A stretch of 6,081 nucleotides of DNA from Bacillota bacterium (GCA_023395515.1 JAEWZB010000104.1:1-6081), one strand, 5' to 3'. Shown: positions 1-6,081, counted from the first letter of the stretch. Notes: a model not told the origin generated them from the letters alone. A program made the numbers and translations.

Positions 1-1751
1 GTATAGAGTTTAATGAAATAACTAAAGATGCAGTTAAGGCTGCTATTAAAAAATCACGCCCCGTGGATATGGACCGGGTTAATGCTCAGCAAGCTCGCCG
101 GGTATTAGACCGTCTGGTTGGTTATAATTTAAGCCCTTTATTATGGAGTAAAGTTAGAAAAGGTCTTAGTGCCGGCCGGGTGCAGTCGGTAGCAGTAAGG
201 CTTATCTGTGAAAGGGAAGAGGAAATCACTAGTTTTATTCCCGAAGAATATTGGACTATTGAGGCTATCCTTAATGCTAAAAAGCAAGACTTTATTTCCC
301 GGGTCCACAGCTTTAAAGGTGAAAAGCTTACTATTGCCAATGAAAAAGAAAAAGATACTATAACTACATATCTAAGTAAAGCTAAGTTTTTAGTCAGTAA
401 AATAGAGAAAAAAGAAAAAAGGAAAAAACCTAGCCCGCCATTTACCACCAGTACTATGCAGCAAGAGGCCTCGAAAAGGTTAAACTTTTTCTCCAAACGT
501 ACTATGAGAGTAGCCCAAGAATTATATGAAGGTTTAGAAATAGGCAAAGAAGGCACGATTGGCTTAATCACTTATTTGCGTACTGATTCAGTACGAGTTT
601 CTAATGTAGCCGGAATTGAAGCTATAGACTACATTAAGGCTGAATATGGTGAAAAGTATGCTCCTAATACTCCTAATGAATATAAGGCGAGAAAAACTTC
701 CCAGGATGCCCATGAGGCCATCCGCCCTACCTCTATAAGCCGAACTCCGGAAAGTATAAAGCCGTATTTGTCTCGTGACCAATTCAGATTATATAAATTA
801 ATCTGGGAGCGGTTTACCGCCAGTCAAATGACTTCCGCAGTTTTTGATACTATATCGGTAGATATTGAAGCCGGAGATTATGGATTAAGGGCTAATTCAT
901 CCCAAATAAAATTTTTGGGCTATAAAAAAGTCTATAACGATAATGATGAAGAGGAGATTAAAAATCCGATTCCTGATGTAAAAGAAGGTGACAAGCTTAC
1001 CTTAAAAGAGTTAAAACCGGAACAGCATTTTACCCAGCCGCCGCCCCGGTTTACCGAAGCAAGTCTGGTTAAGCTTTTGGAAGAAAAGAATATCGGCCGG
1101 CCCAGTACTTATGCGCCTATAATAGATACCATATTAAAAAGGTACTATGTAGAAAGGCAAAATAAACAATTTGTTCCTACTGAATTAGGTTTTATTGTAG
1201 TGGACCTATTAAAAGAAAACTTTTCCAACATTATTGATGTTGATTTTACGGCTAAAATGGAAGGCGAGCTTGATTTAATCGAAGAAGGTAAAATGGAATG
1301 GAAACAAGTCATCAGTGATTTTTATAAACCTTTTAAAACCGATTTGGATAAAGCTAGTGAGCTGATAGAAAAAGTAGAAATAAAAGATGAAGAAGCCGGA
1401 AAGGATTGTCTGGAATGTGGTAAACCCATGCTTATTAAATACGGGCGTTTTGGAAAATTTTTAGCCTGTTCGGGATTTCCTGATTGCAGACATACCGAAG
1501 CTATTAATGAGGAAATAGGGGTTAAATGTCCCGGATGCGGCGGGGAAATAGTAGCCCTGAAAAGTAAAAAAGGGCGTAAATTTTTCGGCTGTAGTAACTA
1601 CCCGGATTGCAACTTCAGGTCTTGGAATAAGCCGACTGGTGAAAAGTGCCCGGAATGTGGTGATGCTATGGTAGAAAAACCTGGCAAGGGACAAAATGTT
1701 CAAGCCGTATGCCAAAACCCGGAATGTAAACACGTAAAGACTAATTTGTAG
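1..1751 (+). CDS. topA: DNA topoisomerase I (type IA), 3' part; N-terminus outside window
   Basis: Type IA topoisomerase, which relaxes negatively supercoiled DNA through a transient 5'-phosphotyrosine break. The frame is open from the first base: two bases of a split codon, then 582 codons and TAG at 1749-1751. The visible protein begins inside the family motif IEFNEITKDAVKAAI, followed by the NAQQARRVLDRLVGY and SAGRVQSVAVRL (about residues 55-66 of the fragment) core motifs. The catalytic tyrosine is in ITYLRTDS (Tyr codon 573-575, fragment residue 191). GRPSTYAPIIDTI lies near residue 365. Three complete four-cysteine zinc fingers close the protein, with first Cys codons at 1407, 1527 and 1647. 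Compared with the usual Firmicutes length of about 690 residues, roughly 110-125 N-terminal residues, including the TOPRIM metal-binding domain, are missing only because the window starts late. The ATG at 63 is internal, not the start. I see no frameshift. Confidence 0.97.
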   Translation, partial: IEFNEITKDAVKAAIKKSRPVDMDRVNAQQARRVLDRLVGYNLSPLLWSKVRKGLSAGRVQSVAVRLICEREEEITSFIPEEYWTIEAILNAKKQDFISRVHSFKGEKLTIANEKEKDTITTYLSKAKFLVSKIEKKEKRKKPSPPFTTSTMQQEASKRLNFFSKRTMRVAQELYEGLEIGKEGTIGLITYLRTDSVRVSNVAGIEAIDYIKAEYGEKYAPNTPNEYKARKTSQDAHEAIRPTSISRTPESIKPYLSRDQFRLYKLIWERFTASQMTSAVFDTISVDIEAGDYGLRANSSQIKFLGYKKVYNDNDEEEIKNPIPDVKEGDKLTLKELKPEQHFTQPPPRFTEASLVKLLEEKNIGRPSTYAPIIDTILKRYYVERQNKQFVPTELGFIVVDLLKENFSNIIDVDFTAKMEGELDLIEEGKMEWKQVISDFYKPFKTDLDKASELIEKVEIKDEEAGKDCLECGKPMLIKYGRFGKFLACSGFPDCRHTEAINEEIGVKCPGCGGEIVALKSKKGRKFFGCSNYPDCNFRSWNKPTGEKCPECGDAMVEKPGKGQNVQAVCQNPECKHVKTNL

Positions 1752-1754
1752 TTA

Positions 1755-2025
1755 TGATTCCACTGCTAAAAGGTATTATTAGTTAGTTGAATGTATAAAT
1801 ATTCCGTCGCCGGACTTCGCATGGGATATACCAACTGCTTGGTTCAAGAAGAAAGGGGTACACTCCTATTCACCGTCCGGGTTCAAAAGTCGTTCGAGCC
1901 TCGTCCGTGAGGCTCGCCCCCTTTCTTCTCGAGCCTTCGCAGGGTATATCTCCATGCTGCGTCCAACGGCTCCTACATATTTATACATTCAACATGATTT
2001 AATTGAGGTTTTTGCAGTGGAATCA
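1755..2025. repeat. Large nested inverted repeat filling the topA-trmFO gap; structured RNA or MITE-like element, family not recognised
   Basis: Hand folding gives one long interrupted hairpin. P1 is 1755-1766 with 2014-2025 (12/12 bp; TGATTCCACTGC and its complement), followed by four A-T pairs, 1768-1771 with 2009-2012. P2 is 1786-1802 with 1977-1993 (17/17 bp; GTTGAATGTATAAATAT and its complement). P3 is made of 1809-1815 with 1961-1964 and 1968-1970, 1819-1832 with 1943-1957 (14 bp, one bulged T at 1951), and 1835-1838 with 1939-1942. P4 is 1841-1858 with 1918-1935 (17 of 18 pair). P5 is 1895-1902 with 1909-1916. That is about 83 pairs over 271 bases. The core is G+C-rich (98/180 in 1801-1980), unlike the flanking genes. 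It matches no T-box, SRP RNA, 6S, tmRNA or riboswitch motif I know. One U-G wobble and one A-C mismatch in P4 swap roles on the other strand, so wobbles do not reveal the transcribed strand. A structured RNA is as likely as a small non-autonomous mobile element. Confidence 0.85.
1841..1935. other. Apical domain of the 1755-2025 element: P4 stem, 36-base open loop and P5 hairpin
   Basis: The 18-base arm GGTTCAAGAAGAAAGGGG (1841-1858) pairs with 1918-1935, with a single A-C mismatch (1846/1930). One arm is purine-rich and the other is pyrimidine-rich. Inside it, 1859-1894 forms a 36-base stretch with no stable internal pairing that I could find. It is followed by a perfect 8-bp hairpin, CGAGCCTC (1895-1902) with GAGGCTCG (1909-1916), closing a GTCCGT loop. 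The sequence GGTTCAA occurs both at 1841-1847 and at 1880-1886. The asymmetric loop on one side only is more like a functional RNA domain than a simple palindrome. No U-tract follows, so it does not read as an intrinsic terminator on the + strand. Confidence 0.75.
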
Positions 2026-2037
2026 ATTTTAAATTTG

Positions 2038-2043
2038 AAGGAG
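2038..2043 (+). promoter_or_regulatory. Ribosome binding site of trmFO
   Basis: AAGGAG sits 8 bases before a TTG at 2052 and fixes that TTG as the start of trmFO. It begins 13 bases after the right outer arm of the large inverted repeat (2014-2025), so the folded element would leave the site free. Confidence 0.85.
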
Positions 2044-2051
2044 ATTTTAGA

Positions 2052-3368
2052 TTGCAGCATATAAATGTAATTGGCGGTGGGTTGGCAGGTTGTGAAGCTG
2101 CCTACTGTATTGCTAATCAAGGTATAAAAGTAAAGTTATGGGAGATGAGACCTTATAAAGAAACGGCCGTTCACACTACCAGCAATTTAGCCGAGTTAGT
2201 ATGCAGTAATTCCCTTAAATCAGAGCTACCTAATACGGCCCAGGGATTACTGAAAACAGAAATGAAAATATTAGGTTCATTATTGCTTAAACAGGCAGAG
2301 ATGGCAAGAGTTCCAGCCGGCTCTGCCTTAGCTGTGGATAGAGAAGTATTTTCTGAATTAGTAACCAGGGAAATTATCTCTCATCCGTTAATAGAAGTTA
2401 TCCGGGAGGAAGTAACTCAGCTTATAGAAGATGAAATATATATAGTGGCTACCGGTCCGCTTACTTCGGATAATATGGCTAATTTTCTGCATAAATTAAC
2501 CGGAGAAGAAAATCTTTATTTTTTTGATGCTATAGCACCAAGTGTTACCTATGAAAGTTTGGATAAGTCTAAGGTATTCAGAGCATCTCGGTATGGAAAA
2601 GGTACTGATGATTATTTAAATTGTGCTTTTAATGAAGATGAATACCTAAAGTTTTATAGTGAGTTAATAAAAGCAGATAGTTTAGAAGCTCATGATATTG
2701 ATAAAAAGGCTTATTTTAGTGCTTGTATGCCTATTGAAGTCATGGCTGGTAAAGGCCAAGATACTTTGCGCTTTGGCCCCATGCGGCCCGTAGGTCTTAT
2801 TAATCCTAACAGCGAACAAAAGCCTTATGCTATTGTGCAATTAAGACAGGAAGATAAAGCCGGCCATATTTATGGTCTGGTAGGATTTCAAACCAGAATG
2901 CGCTGGGGTGATCAGGATAAAGTCTTAAGACTTATACCTGGGTTGGAAAATGCCCAATTTGTCCGCTACGGTGTTATGCATCGCAATACATATATTAATA
3001 GCCCTCAGGTATTAACTAACACCTTACAAACGAAAAAAAATCCTAACTGGTTTTTTGCCGGGCAAATCACCGGGGTGGAAGGATATATGGAATCAGCCGT
3101 AACTGGATTAATAGCCGGTTATAATGCGGTGCGTCTAATAAAGGGGCAAGAATTAATCGTACCTGATATTGATACTTTAACCGGGGCCCTGCTTAACTTT
3201 ATAACCACTTCAACCTCAACTAATTTTCAACCTATGAATGCGAATTTTGGTATTTTACCTTTACTTCCTACTAAAATTAAGGATAAAAAGCTTAAATACG
3301 AAGCATATGCTAACCGGGCCCAACAAAGCATGAATAAATTTTCAGAATTGTTTCTGAAACAGTTGTAA
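2052..3368 (+). CDS. trmFO: Methylenetetrahydrofolate-tRNA-(uracil-5-)-methyltransferase TrmFO
   Basis: FAD- and folate-dependent enzyme that makes 5-methyluridine at tRNA position 54 (T-loop), using 5,10-methylenetetrahydrofolate as carbon donor; formerly called Gid. The 438-residue length matches the family (about 435). A Rossmann FAD motif, VIGGGLAGCEAA, lies at residues 6-17. VCSNSLKS holds Cys51, and ACMPIEVMA holds Cys225, which match the two functional cysteines known in the B. subtilis enzyme (C53 and C226). FGPMRPVGL, VGFQT, RYGVMHRNTYINSP and GQITGVEGYMES (from residue 337) are further family signatures. The start is TTG at 2052, chosen for the AAGGAG 8 bases upstream and because FAD-binding begins at once. 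It follows topA after an unusually long 300-base gap holding the large inverted repeat. The gene is complete with no missing key residue. Confidence 0.97.
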   Translation: MQHINVIGGGLAGCEAAYCIANQGIKVKLWEMRPYKETAVHTTSNLAELVCSNSLKSELPNTAQGLLKTEMKILGSLLLKQAEMARVPAGSALAVDREVFSELVTREIISHPLIEVIREEVTQLIEDEIYIVATGPLTSDNMANFLHKLTGEENLYFFDAIAPSVTYESLDKSKVFRASRYGKGTDDYLNCAFNEDEYLKFYSELIKADSLEAHDIDKKAYFSACMPIEVMAGKGQDTLRFGPMRPVGLINPNSEQKPYAIVQLRQEDKAGHIYGLVGFQTRMRWGDQDKVLRLIPGLENAQFVRYGVMHRNTYINSPQVLTNTLQTKKNPNWFFAGQITGVEGYMESAVTGLIAGYNAVRLIKGQELIVPDIDTLTGALLNFITTSTSTNFQPMNANFGILPLLPTKIKDKKLKYEAYANRAQQSMNKFSELFLKQL

Positions 3369-3442
3369 AAAATTTTTTCATATGTTAGCATTTTTTTAAT
3401 AGTACTAATAATGGATCGACAATTTCGAATTTTTAATTATGA

Positions 3443-3470
3443 TTGAGAAAGTTCTTACATTCATTAAAAT
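3443..3470 (+). promoter_or_regulatory. Candidate sigma-A promoter for xerC-hslV-hslU
   Basis: TTGAGA (3443-3448, 5/6 to TTGACA) and TAAAAT (3465-3470, 5/6 to TATAAT) are separated by 16 bases. Transcription would start near 3477, leaving a leader of about 34 bases before the xerC ATG at 3511. Such matches occur by chance in A+T-rich DNA, so this rests on the match plus its sensible place in the widest remaining gap. Confidence 0.4.
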
Positions 3471-3498
3471 AGGTTGGCTACAGCAAATAAGTTTTAAT

Positions 3499-3503
3499 AG
3501 GGG
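3499..3503 (+). promoter_or_regulatory. Ribosome binding site deciding the xerC start
   Basis: AGGGG lies 7 bases before the ATG at 3511. The upstream in-frame ATG at 3439 is preceded only by A/T-rich sequence (AATTTTTAATT) with no Shine-Dalgarno match, so 3511 is favoured. Confidence 0.65.
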
Positions 3504-3510
3504 TTTAAAG

Positions 3511-4419
3511 ATGCTATTAAATGATATGGAGCGATTTTTAAATCATTTGCGTATAGAAAAAAGTGCATCTGAACTAACCCTGGTTAGTTATAGAACTGAT
3601 TTAGATCAGTTTTTTAAATTTGTTGCGGACCAAAATTCTTTAGAAATAAACCAAATAGGTTATGAAAAGATTAATCATCAAATAGTCAGACAATATTTAA
3701 TTTATTTACAGGATAATAACTTCAAGCGCTCATCTATAGCAAGAAAGCTAGCTTCCATAAGATCTTTGATTAAATATTTATGTAGGGAAGGTATAATTTC
3801 CAGTAATCCTATTGCAGCTGTATCTACCCCTAAGCAAGATAAAACATTACCTAAATTTCTATATCCCCAAGAGATTGAGTTATTATTAAATGCACCGGAT
3901 AACTCCTACTTGGGATTAAGGGATAAAGCCATAATGGAGACTTTATACGCAACGGGGACCAGGGTAAGTGAACTGGTAGGATTAAATATTTCCGATCTTG
4001 ACCTGCAAGAAGATTTAGTGAGGGTATGGGGAAAAGGTAGTAAGGAAAGAATTATTCCTCTGGGAAGAATGGCTAAATCATCGCTTCTTAATTATTTGCA
4101 ACAATCGCGGCCTTTTTTGCTACGTTCTCACCAAGGCAATATAGATGCTCTTTTTCTTAACAAAAATGGAACCAGACTATCAGACCGAAGCATAAGAAAC
4201 ATTCTTAATAAGTATGTAGAAATGGTGGCTATTAACCAAAAGATTTCTCCCCATGGGATTAGACATACTTTTGCCACTCATTTGCTGAATAACGGAGCTG
4301 ATTTGCGCTCGGTACAAGAGCTGTTAGGCCATATTAAGCTTTCTACTACCCAAATTTATACGCATTTAACTAAGGAAAGAATAAAAAACATCCATAATGA
4401 TACTCATCCACGGAGGTAA
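3511..4419 (+). CDS. xerC: Tyrosine recombinase XerC (CodV-like)
   Basis: Site-specific tyrosine recombinase that, with a XerD partner, resolves chromosome dimers at the dif site near the terminus. From ATG 3511 the protein has 302 residues, normal for XerC. The N-terminal SAM-like, DNA-binding core domain covers roughly residues 1-95 (MERFLNHLRIEKSASE...), and the catalytic domain follows. All catalytic residues are visible: Arg151 in ATGTRVSEL, Lys178 in GKGSKER, His248 and Arg251 in HGIRHTFATHLL, His274 in LGHIKLSTTQIY, and the nucleophile Tyr283. The gene order topA-trmFO-xerC-hslVU is that of B. subtilis codV, which supports XerC rather than XerD or a phage integrase. A longer form from ATG 3439 (326 residues) would add 24 residues with no family counterpart. 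The last codons overlap the hslV ribosome binding site. Confidence 0.93.
   Translation: MLLNDMERFLNHLRIEKSASELTLVSYRTDLDQFFKFVADQNSLEINQIGYEKINHQIVRQYLIYLQDNNFKRSSIARKLASIRSLIKYLCREGIISSNPIAAVSTPKQDKTLPKFLYPQEIELLLNAPDNSYLGLRDKAIMETLYATGTRVSELVGLNISDLDLQEDLVRVWGKGSKERIIPLGRMAKSSLLNYLQQSRPFLLRSHQGNIDALFLNKNGTRLSDRSIRNILNKYVEMVAINQKISPHGIRHTFATHLLNNGADLRSVQELLGHIKLSTTQIYTHLTKERIKNIHNDTHPRR
4412..4416 (+). promoter_or_regulatory. Ribosome binding site of hslV inside the end of xerC
   Basis: GGAGG lies in the last sense codons of xerC, just before its TAA (4417-4419), and 10 bases before ATG 4427. It selects 4427 over the in-frame ATG at 4397, which lies inside xerC and would precede its own Shine-Dalgarno sequence. 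Confidence 0.85.
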
Positions 4420-4426
4420 AGTTGAT

Positions 4427-4960
4427 ATGTTTGAAGCAACCACAATTATTGTACTTAGAAAAGGTAATCAGACTGCTATTGCCGGTGATGGGCAAGTTAC
4501 TATGGGGCAAAATACTATTATGAAACATAATGCTAACAAGATTCGCAGATTATATGATGGCCAAGTAATTGCCGGATTTGCCGGATCGGTAGCTGATGCC
4601 TTTACGCTTTTTGGCAAATTCGAAGAAAAGTTAAGACAATCAAGTGGCAACATAACTAAAGCTGCAGTAGACCTGGCTAAAGAATGGCGTTCGGATCGAA
4701 TTTTAAGAAAATTAGAAGCTTTATTATTAGTGGCTGATAAGGAAAAGATATTTGTTATTTCCGGTAATGGAGAGCTTATTGAACCTGATGACGGAATTAC
4801 GGCTATTGGGTCGGGAGGGTCTTATGCGCTGGCAGCCGGTAAAGCTTTAATGAATTTTACCGATATGCCGGCTAAAGAGATAGCATATGAATCCTTGCTT
4901 ATTGCTTCCCAAATTTGTGTCTATACTAATAATTACATTACGGTTGAAGTCATTGATTAG
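4427..4960 (+). CDS. hslV: ATP-dependent protease subunit HslV (ClpQ/CodW), Thr-type peptidase
   Basis: Proteolytic core of the cytoplasmic HslUV protease, a proteasome beta-type N-terminal-nucleophile hydrolase that forms two stacked six-membered rings capped by HslU. The chosen start gives 177 residues, normal for the family. The protein begins MFEATTIIVLRKGN. Removal of the four-residue MFEA leader would expose Thr5 as the catalytic N-terminal threonine. Counting from it, Asp17 in GDGQVTMGQ and the Lys before IRRLY (position 34, equal to Lys33 in E. coli because of one extra residue) are present. FAGSVADAFTLF, LAKEWRSDRILRKLEALL, IGSGGSYALAAG and ICVYTNNYITVE are family signatures. The B. 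subtilis homologue CodW is noted for using an N-terminal serine. This protein has Thr-Thr, so the classical threonine mechanism is expected. It lies 7 bases after xerC and 12 bases before hslU. Confidence 0.97.
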   Translation: MFEATTIIVLRKGNQTAIAGDGQVTMGQNTIMKHNANKIRRLYDGQVIAGFAGSVADAFTLFGKFEEKLRQSSGNITKAAVDLAKEWRSDRILRKLEALLLVADKEKIFVISGNGELIEPDDGITAIGSGGSYALAAGKALMNFTDMPAKEIAYESLLIASQICVYTNNYITVEVID

Positions 4961-4965
4961 GAGGG
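4959..4965 (+). promoter_or_regulatory. Ribosome binding site of hslU overlapping the hslV stop
   Basis: AGGAGGG, a near-perfect Shine-Dalgarno sequence, shares bases with the hslV TAG (4958-4960). It lies 7 bases before a TTG at 4973 and thus marks that TTG as the hslU start. Confidence 0.85.
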
Positions 4966-4972
4966 CAAAATC

Positions 4973-6081
4973 TTGTTAAATTTAACTCCCAAGGAAATTG
5001 TAGAAGAATTAGATAAACATATAATAGGGCAAAAAACTGCTAAAAAGGCTGTAGCCATAGCCTTAAGAAACAGATACCGCCGGAAAAAACTGCCGGTTGA
5101 ATTAAGTGATGAAATATATCCTAAAAATATTATTATGATTGGATCTACTGGGGTAGGGAAAACGGAAATTGCGAGACGCTTAGCCAAGCTCGTAAAAGCC
5201 CCTTTTGTAAAAGTAGAAGCTAGTAAATTTACTGAAGTTGGTTATGTCGGCCGGGATGTCGACTCAATGGTTAGAGACCTGGTAGAAACTGCCATTAGGA
5301 TGGTGAAACAAGAAAAAATGGAGGAGGTGGAGGATAAAGCCAAAGATTTAGCCCATGAACGGATTGCCAATTATATTATTCCAGCCCCCCGAAAAAAACA
5401 TAAAAACATAAAAAATCCCTTTGAACTGTTCCTTGGTCAAAATACGGATGAGCGTAGTGAAGATGAAGAATATGAAAATCGTAAATATGAAGTTTTACAA
5501 CAACAGGAAATAATAAAACAAAAGGTAGCTCGGATGGAACTGGAAGACCAAGTGGTAGAAATTGAAGTAGAAGAAAAGAATACTTCTTTTATGGAAGTGT
5601 TTTCAGGTTCGGGCGTAGAGGAAATGGGTATTAATTTACAAGATATGTTTGGTAATTTAGTACCGAAAAATAAAAAGAAACGTAAAGTAACCGTGGCAGA
5701 AGCCCGCAAGCTTTTAATTAATGAGGAAGCCCAAAGATTAGTAGATATGGATGAAGTTTATAGACAAGCTATTAAACGGGTTGAGGAAGATGGAATTATA
5801 TTTTTAGACGAGATTGATAAGATTGCAGGAAAAGAAGGAGGTACAGGGCCGGATGTATCCCGTGGCGGAGTGCAAAGGGATATTTTACCTATAGTTGAAG
5901 GTGCAACTGTAGTTACTAAGTATGGCCCGGTTAAAACTGATCATATTTTATTTATCGCAGCAGGAGCTTTTCATATTAGTCAACCTTCGGATTTAATACC
6001 TGAACTGCAAGGAAGATTCCCCATTCGCGTGGAGCTTGAAAGTCTAACCAAAGATGACTTAAAAAGGATATTAGTCGAGCC
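4973..6081 (+). CDS. hslU: ATP-dependent unfoldase HslU (ClpY/CodX), 5' part; C-terminus outside window
   Basis: AAA+ ATPase ring that binds, unfolds and threads substrates into HslV. The frame runs open from TTG 4973 to the window end (369 codons plus two bases). The start is set by AGGAGGG at 4959-4965 and by the family N-terminus NLTPKEIVEELDKHIIGQ. Walker A GSTGVGKT is at residues 57-64; most relatives have Pro where Ser58 stands. The substrate-gripping pore loop GYVG is at residues 90-93. A charged I-domain follows, from about residue 110 to 245. Walker B IIFLDEIDK is at residues 275-283. Near the end, PELQGRFPIRVEL holds Arg348, the likely arginine finger (E. coli Arg325). About 80-100 C-terminal residues, with the sensor-2 region and the tail that docks into HslV, lie beyond the window. 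The gene is co-transcribed with hslV. Confidence 0.97.
   Translation, partial: MLNLTPKEIVEELDKHIIGQKTAKKAVAIALRNRYRRKKLPVELSDEIYPKNIIMIGSTGVGKTEIARRLAKLVKAPFVKVEASKFTEVGYVGRDVDSMVRDLVETAIRMVKQEKMEEVEDKAKDLAHERIANYIIPAPRKKHKNIKNPFELFLGQNTDERSEDEEYENRKYEVLQQQEIIKQKVARMELEDQVVEIEVEEKNTSFMEVFSGSGVEEMGINLQDMFGNLVPKNKKKRKVTVAEARKLLINEEAQRLVDMDEVYRQAIKRVEEDGIIFLDEIDKIAGKEGGTGPDVSRGGVQRDILPIVEGATVVTKYGPVKTDHILFIAAGAFHISQPSDLIPELQGRFPIRVELESLTKDDLKRILVE

Larger units (their letters stand above)
3369..3510. other. A+T-rich spacer between trmFO and xerC
   Basis: This 142-base spacer starts with an A6T6 tract (3367-3378, partly in the trmFO stop codon). It also holds an 8-base TAGTACTA palindrome (3400-3407) and a candidate promoter (3443-3470). 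No G+C-containing hairpin followed by a T-run was found, so there is no clear terminator for trmFO. The frame of xerC stays open upstream to an ATG at 3439, but that ATG has no ribosome binding site, so I treat the stretch as non-coding. Confidence 0.6.

Noticed and set aside
122..571. A 149-codon open frame on the minus strand
   Set aside because: It lies wholly within topA, whose motifs and catalytic Tyr are intact on the + strand. It is a shadow frame, as are the other minus-strand frames inside topA, hslV and hslU.
1791..1910. A 39-codon ORF on the + strand inside the inverted-repeat element (ATG 1791, TGA 1908-1910; starts MYKYSVAGLRMGY)
   Set aside because: There is no ribosome binding site before the ATG (TTAGTTAGTTGA), the ORF ends in the loop of the P5 hairpin, and most of its bases are committed to pairing. 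I recognise no family in the translation.
1895..1930. Intrinsic terminator formed by the P5 hairpin followed by CCCCCTTTCTTCT
   Set aside because: The tract after the hairpin is C-rich, not a T-run, and those bases pair as the 3' arm of P4. It does not meet the usual terminator form.
1862..1954. A short minus-strand ORF in the element, from the ATG complementary to 1952-1954
   Set aside because: It is only about 29 codons. The nearest GGAG is some 17 bases before the start, and the composition is an effect of the G+C-rich stems.
1755..2025. Retron msr-msd RNA, suggested by outer inverted repeats enclosing a long hairpin
   Set aside because: No reverse transcriptase or effector gene is near; the flanking genes are topA and trmFO. 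The overall shape alone is not sufficient.
2003..2032. TTGAGG (2003-2008) and TTTTAA (2027-2032) as a trmFO promoter
   Set aside because: The -10 match is weak, and it lies across the right arm of the inverted repeat. The evidence is below what A+T-rich sequence gives by chance.
3367..3378. A6T6 tract as a trmFO terminator
   Set aside because: It is a pure A/T dyad with no G-C pairs and no loop, so it cannot form a stable terminator hairpin.
5318..5340. A purine-rich stretch in hslU (GGAGGAGGTGGAGG) as a ribosome binding site for an internal gene
   Set aside because: It encodes part of the charged HslU I-domain in frame, and no separate reading frame follows at a suitable distance.

Overview
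This window carries a conserved housekeeping gene cluster from a low-GC Gram-positive bacterium (Firmicutes/Bacillota, probably class Clostridia or a relative). Five genes lie on the + strand in the order topA (3' part), trmFO, xerC, hslV, hslU (5' part). This is the order known from Bacillus subtilis (topA, gid/trmFO, codV, codW, codX/clpY, then codY), so codY is expected just downstream, outside the window. The A+T-rich codons, strong AGGAGG-type ribosome binding sites, TTG starts on trmFO and hslU, three C-terminal zinc fingers in topoisomerase I, and FAD/folate-type TrmFO in place of TrmA all fit this group. I cannot name a genus.

Layout: 1-1751 is topoisomerase I without its N-terminal TOPRIM region. 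1752-2051 is a 300-base gap filled almost entirely by one large nested inverted repeat (1755-2025). 2052-3368 is trmFO. 3369-3510 is an A+T-rich spacer with a candidate promoter at 3443-3470. 3511-4419 is xerC, 4427-4960 hslV and 4973-6081 hslU (open at the window end). The last three genes are separated by only 7 and 12 bases and are surely one transcript.

Roles: topA and xerC act on DNA topology and chromosome dimer resolution, trmFO makes m5U54 in tRNA, and hslV/hslU form an ATP-dependent protease. The two protease genes work together physically. The others share the locus by long-conserved order rather than by a common pathway.

The coding genes look intact and ordinary. The feature not explained by known gene content is the 1755-2025 element. 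It has perfect 12-bp and 17-bp outer arms, a G+C-rich core (98 G/C in the 180 bases 1801-1980), about 83 nested base pairs by hand folding, a 36-base open loop and a strong apical hairpin. It has no convincing ORF and I recognise no RNA family in it. It is either a structured RNA/leader upstream of trmFO or a MITE-like inserted repeat. A genome-wide copy count would separate these.
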